Of a DNA stretch of 6,550 bases, positions 3,912-6,550 are shown piece after piece. A program made the position numbers and the translations under genes. Below the pieces are notes generated by a model. The model saw only the letters and a list, made by a program, of their open reading frames with translations. It was not told the DNA's origin and made no database searches. The stretch comes from UMGS1851 sp900555605 (GTDB lineage: Bacteria > Bacillota > Clostridia > UBA1212 > UBA1255), in the NCBI GenBank assembly GCA_902472555.1, contig CABROF010000118.1:1-6550 (forward strand), written 5' to 3'. The stretch's first letter is position 1, and each line of letters starts with the position of its first letter.

Positions 3912-5849
3912 ATGTCAAGAAAACAAAAAAAAATGCTGATACGGATAATACTGAGCGGCGTCCTTCTCCTTGCCGCAAAATTACTGATATCCGCAGATGT
4001 TCTGTCTCTGAATGAACTTGGGCAGCTGCTGATCTATTTCGTGCCGTATATTTTAATCGGATGGGACGTATTATGGCGGGCTATGCGCAATATTGCGCAC
4101 GGCCAGATATTTGACGAAAACTTTTTGATGGCAATTGCAACTGTGGGTGCGTTCTGCACCGGAGCGTATCCGGAAGGGGTTGCTGTCATGCTGTTTTATC
4201 AAATCGGAGAGCTGTTCCAGGGGTATGCGGTAGGACGGTCGCGGAAGTCGATTGCCGCGCTGATGGATATCCGTCCTGATTATGCGAATATCGAACGGGA
4301 CGGAAAGCTGATACAGACTGCGCCGGAGGAAATCTGCGTCGGTGATGTGATCGTAGTAAAGGCCGGGGAAAAAATTCCCCTGGACGGTGTGGTGATTGAG
4401 GGCAGCTCAGCAGTAGATACCAAAGCCCTTACCGGAGAATCTCTGCCGCGGGAGGTCGAACCGGGGGATGATGTGATCAGCGGCTGTATTAACCAAAGCG
4501 GTCTGCTGCGGGTACAGGTTACCAAGGCTTTCGGTGAATCCACGGTGGCAAAAATTTTGAATTTAGTAGAAAATTCCGGCAGCAAAAAAGCCAAGGCAGA
4601 GCATTTTATCACAAAATTCGCACGATATTATACCCCGGTGGTGGTTATCGGTGCGCTGCTGCTGGCTGCCTTGCCGCCGCTGCTATTTCAGGGGGAATGG
4701 AGCGATTGGGTGCACCGCGCACTGATCTTTCTGGTAATCTCTTGTCCCTGTGCTTTAGTCATTTCTGTTCCGCTCAGCTTTTTCGGCGGAATCGGGGGGG
4801 CTTCCAAATGCGGAATTTTGGTGAAGGGCGGAAATTATCTGGAGATTTTAGCGGATACGGAGATTGTGGTATTTGATAAGACGGGCACGCTGACAAAAGG
4901 CGTATTTAATGTAACTGCGATTCATCCGGATACAGTGCCTGAGGCAATGCTCCTGGAGCTGGCCGCACTGGCGGAGAACTATTCGGATCATCCGATTTCC
5001 CGTTCCCTGAAGGAGGCGTATGGCAAGGAAATCGATACGAGCCGGATCGGTGCGGTGGAGGAGCTCCCGGGACGCGGCGTACAGGCAGTAATCGACGGCC
5101 GCGCCGTCTGTGTGGGAAACGCCAAGTTTATGGAGGAACGCGGTGTAAAATGGCATCCGTGCCATCGGGTCGGAACGACTGTCCACGTGGAGGTGGACGG
5201 CGTTTATACGGGACATATCGTGATATCAGACGAAGTCAAGCCGGATGCCGCAGATGCTGTCAAGGCCCTGCGTGCGCAAGGCGTACGTAAAACCGTTATG
5301 CTGACCGGAGATGCAAATGCCGTGGGAGAAGCTGTAGCAAAGGAGCTTGGATTGGACGCGGCATATACGCAGCTGCTGCCTGCGGATAAGGTTGCACGGG
5401 TAGAGCAGCTGATGCATGAAAAATCTGCAAAAGGCAGACTGGTTTTTGTGGGAGACGGAATCAATGATGCGCCGGTATTATCCCGTGCGGATATCGGAAT
5501 CGCCATGGGAGCCATGGGGTCAGATGCGGCGATTGAAGCAGCGGACATCGTGCTGATGGATGATCAGCCCTCCAAAATTGCGGCCGCCGTGAGAATATCC
5601 AAAAAAACGCGGCGGATTGTGCGGCAGAATATCATATTCGCACTGGCTGTCAAAGCCTTGGTTCTGCTGCTGGGTGCCTTGGGAATTGCGACGATGTGGG
5701 AGGCTGTATTCGCGGATGTCGGCGTATCCGTGATTGCGATTCTGAATGCAATGCGAGCCTTGCGAACGGAAAAATGGAAAAAGGGCGCCGGCCCGGAGTC
5801 CGGCGCCGAAAATCCGGAGGAGAGAAAGGAGGCAGACACGTTATGCTGA
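3912..5849 (+). CDS. cadA: P1B-2 type Zn(II)/Cd(II)/Pb(II)-exporting ATPase
   Basis: This 645-residue membrane pump hydrolyses ATP to export soft divalent metals. It has about eight membrane segments (roughly 9-28, 36-55, 70-86, 88-104, 241-259, 268-290, 571-592, 594-613). The actuator motif is TGES (174-177), the transport-site motif SCPCAL has Cys278 and Cys280, and the phosphorylated residue is Asp322 in DKTGT. The nucleotide-binding His-Pro pair is at 360-361 in SDHPIS, and the hinge is GDGINDAP (514-521). Lys581 in segment 7 and Asp602 in ADVG of segment 8, with the CPC, match the Zn/Cd/Pb subgroup (ZntA/CadA), not copper pumps. There is no N-terminal HMA domain; the protein begins with a short basic stretch, and the HMA is encoded separately just upstream. 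ATG 3912 is chosen over GTG 3903 because GGGTGA stands five bases before it. The hydrophilic C-terminal tail (about 616-645) ends in Cys and overlaps the next gene by seven bases. Confidence 0.93.
   Translation: MSRKQKKMLIRIILSGVLLLAAKLLISADVLSLNELGQLLIYFVPYILIGWDVLWRAMRNIAHGQIFDENFLMAIATVGAFCTGAYPEGVAVMLFYQIGELFQGYAVGRSRKSIAALMDIRPDYANIERDGKLIQTAPEEICVGDVIVVKAGEKIPLDGVVIEGSSAVDTKALTGESLPREVEPGDDVISGCINQSGLLRVQVTKAFGESTVAKILNLVENSGSKKAKAEHFITKFARYYTPVVVIGALLLAALPPLLFQGEWSDWVHRALIFLVISCPCALVISVPLSFFGGIGGASKCGILVKGGNYLEILADTEIVVFDKTGTLTKGVFNVTAIHPDTVPEAMLLELAALAENYSDHPISRSLKEAYGKEIDTSRIGAVEELPGRGVQAVIDGRAVCVGNAKFMEERGVKWHPCHRVGTTVHVEVDGVYTGHIVISDEVKPDAADAVKALRAQGVRKTVMLTGDANAVGEAVAKELGLDAAYTQLLPADKVARVEQLMHEKSAKGRLVFVGDGINDAPVLSRADIGIAMGAMGSDAAIEAADIVLMDDQPSKIAAAVRISKKTRRIVRQNIIFALAVKALVLLLGALGIATMWEAVFADVGVSVIAILNAMRALRTEKWKKGAGPESGAENPEERKEADTLC
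5784..5807 (+). repeat. 8-bp hairpin inside the ATPase 3' end
   Basis: GGCGCCGG (5784-5791) and CCGGCGCC (5800-5807) pair perfectly around an eight-base loop, 17 bases upstream of the ribosome site of the SufC-like gene. It lies in codons for the hydrophilic tail, which is poorly conserved in this family, so the sequence is free to carry a regulatory structure. The role is unproven. Confidence 0.4.
5825..5832 (+). promoter_or_regulatory. Strong ribosome binding site of the SufC-like gene
   Basis: AAAGGAGG lies inside the last codons of the metal ATPase, ten bases before ATG 5843. It supports this start and shows that the downstream gene is translated from the same message. Confidence 0.75.
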
Positions 5850-6550
5850 GATTGGAGAATGTAGCGTATGATTTACCCGATGGGGCTGAAATTATTAAGG
5901 GAATCAATTTGACAATCCAAAAGGGTATGCTGACTGTTGTGACCGGCCCGAACGGAGGCGGAAAAACAACGCTCGCCAAGCTGATCGCAGGGCTTGTGCA
6001 GCCCTCTTCAGGCCGTATTTTATTTCATAAAAAAGACATCACGAGGCTGAACGTTACGGAACGTGCCAGGATGGGGATTGCCTATGGCTTTCAGCAGCCT
6101 GTACGGTTTAAAGGACTGACCGTACGAGAGCTGCTGGAGCTGGCCGCAGGCCGTCCGCTGAAAGAAAAGGAAATCTGCGGCTTGCTGGGCAAGGTCGGCT
6201 TGTGCGCCAATGAATATGTAGACCGAGAAATGAGCGGGACTTTATCCGGCGGTGAAAGCAAACGGATTGAGCTGGCCACGGTTCTGGCCCGTGATGCAAA
6301 ATTATTTATCTTTGACGAACCCGAGGCAGGTATTGATCTGTGGAGCTTTTCCTGTCTGGTGGAGACCCTTGAGGAGCTGCGGCGGCAGCGCACAGGCACA
6401 CTTCTTGTGATTTCTCATCAGGAGCGCATCCTGTCTATTGCGGATGAAATCATTGTACTTGCAGAAGGGCGCGTACGGATATCCGGGCCGCGGCCCTTGA
6501 TTTTACCGGATCTGTTGTCAGACGAACGGGCGGCGCAATGCCGGCAGCCG
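5843..6550 (+). CDS. SufC-like ABC ATPase (Fe-S cluster assembly type), cut by the window edge
   Basis: 236 codons are open to the last base with no stop, so the gene continues beyond the window. At this length only the last few residues should be missing, as SufC proteins are about 250 residues. Walker A is GPNGGGKTT (35-43), the Q-loop region is GFQQPVRFKGLTV (82-94), the ABC signature is LSGGESKR (134-141), Walker B is LFIFDEP (154-160), followed by EAGID (161-165), and the H-loop is His192 in ISHQ. FQxPxxxxGxT after the Q-loop and the LSGGE-x-KR signature are typical of SufC, the cytoplasmic ATPase that drives the SufB/SufD scaffold, rather than of ABC importers. The start overlaps the end of the metal ATPase by seven bases (ATGCTGA), so the two are translationally coupled. 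A SufB/SufD-like partner is expected just downstream but cannot be seen. An ordinary transporter subunit is less likely. Confidence 0.85.
   Translation, partial: MLRLENVAYDLPDGAEIIKGINLTIQKGMLTVVTGPNGGGKTTLAKLIAGLVQPSSGRILFHKKDITRLNVTERARMGIAYGFQQPVRFKGLTVRELLELAAGRPLKEKEICGLLGKVGLCANEYVDREMSGTLSGGESKRIELATVLARDAKLFIFDEPEAGIDLWSFSCLVETLEELRRQRTGTLLVISHQERILSIADEIIVLAEGRVRISGPRPLILPDLLSDERAAQCRQP

Noticed and set aside
4280..5548. Several minus-strand open frames of 110-122 codons opposite the metal ATPase
   Set aside because: They lie fully within the conserved P-type ATPase coding sequence, show no recognisable motif and have no ribosome site.
3912..5849. Copper-type (CopA) assignment for the ATPase
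   Set aside because: CPC alone is shared, but the Lys581 and Asp602 (ADVG) positions in the last two membrane segments are those of Zn/Cd/Pb pumps, and the Asn/Tyr/Met/Ser pattern of copper pumps is absent there.

Overview
The window looks like the chromosome of an anaerobic, low-to-medium GC Firmicute, most likely in the Clostridia/Eubacteriales. The grounds are strong AGGAGG-type ribosome sites, two Gram-positive-style lipoproteins, a CadC-type ArsR repressor beside a P1B ATPase, and a DUF1848 remnant, a family common in clostridia. No species can be named from the sequence alone.

Layout: (1) Bases 1-590 are a graveyard of gene pieces: a minus-strand fragment of a transglutaminase-like domain and the C-terminal half of an HNH nuclease. 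(2) A sigma-A promoter at about 704-733 drives two plus-strand lipoprotein genes. The first (790-1818) is a surface-anchored metallo-beta-lactamase-fold hydrolase of the ComEC/Rec2-like type. The second (1870-2769) is a lipoprotein with a Pro/Thr-rich stalk and a LamG/concanavalin-like jelly-roll domain. (3) Bases 2770-3176 hold no intact gene. They contain two perfect long inverted repeats side by side and a minus-strand DUF1848 remnant. (4) From a promoter and operator at 3177-3224 runs a compact heavy-metal operon: a CadC-like repressor, a free-standing HMA metal-binding protein, a P1B-2 Zn/Cd/Pb-exporting ATPase without its own HMA domain, and a SufC-like ABC ATPase whose start overlaps the ATPase stop. 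The last gene is cut by the window edge.

How it probably works: without metal, the repressor sits on a palindrome covering the transcription start. Cd(II), Pb(II) or Zn(II) binding to its thiolate site releases it, and the ATPase exports the metal, with the small HMA protein as a possible soluble metal donor or buffer. The unusual part is the translational coupling of a SufC-like ATPase (Fe-S cluster assembly type) to the exporter. Since thiophilic metals damage Fe-S clusters, this suggests an operon joining metal efflux to Fe-S assembly or repair. The coupling is seen in the sequence; the functional link is inference.
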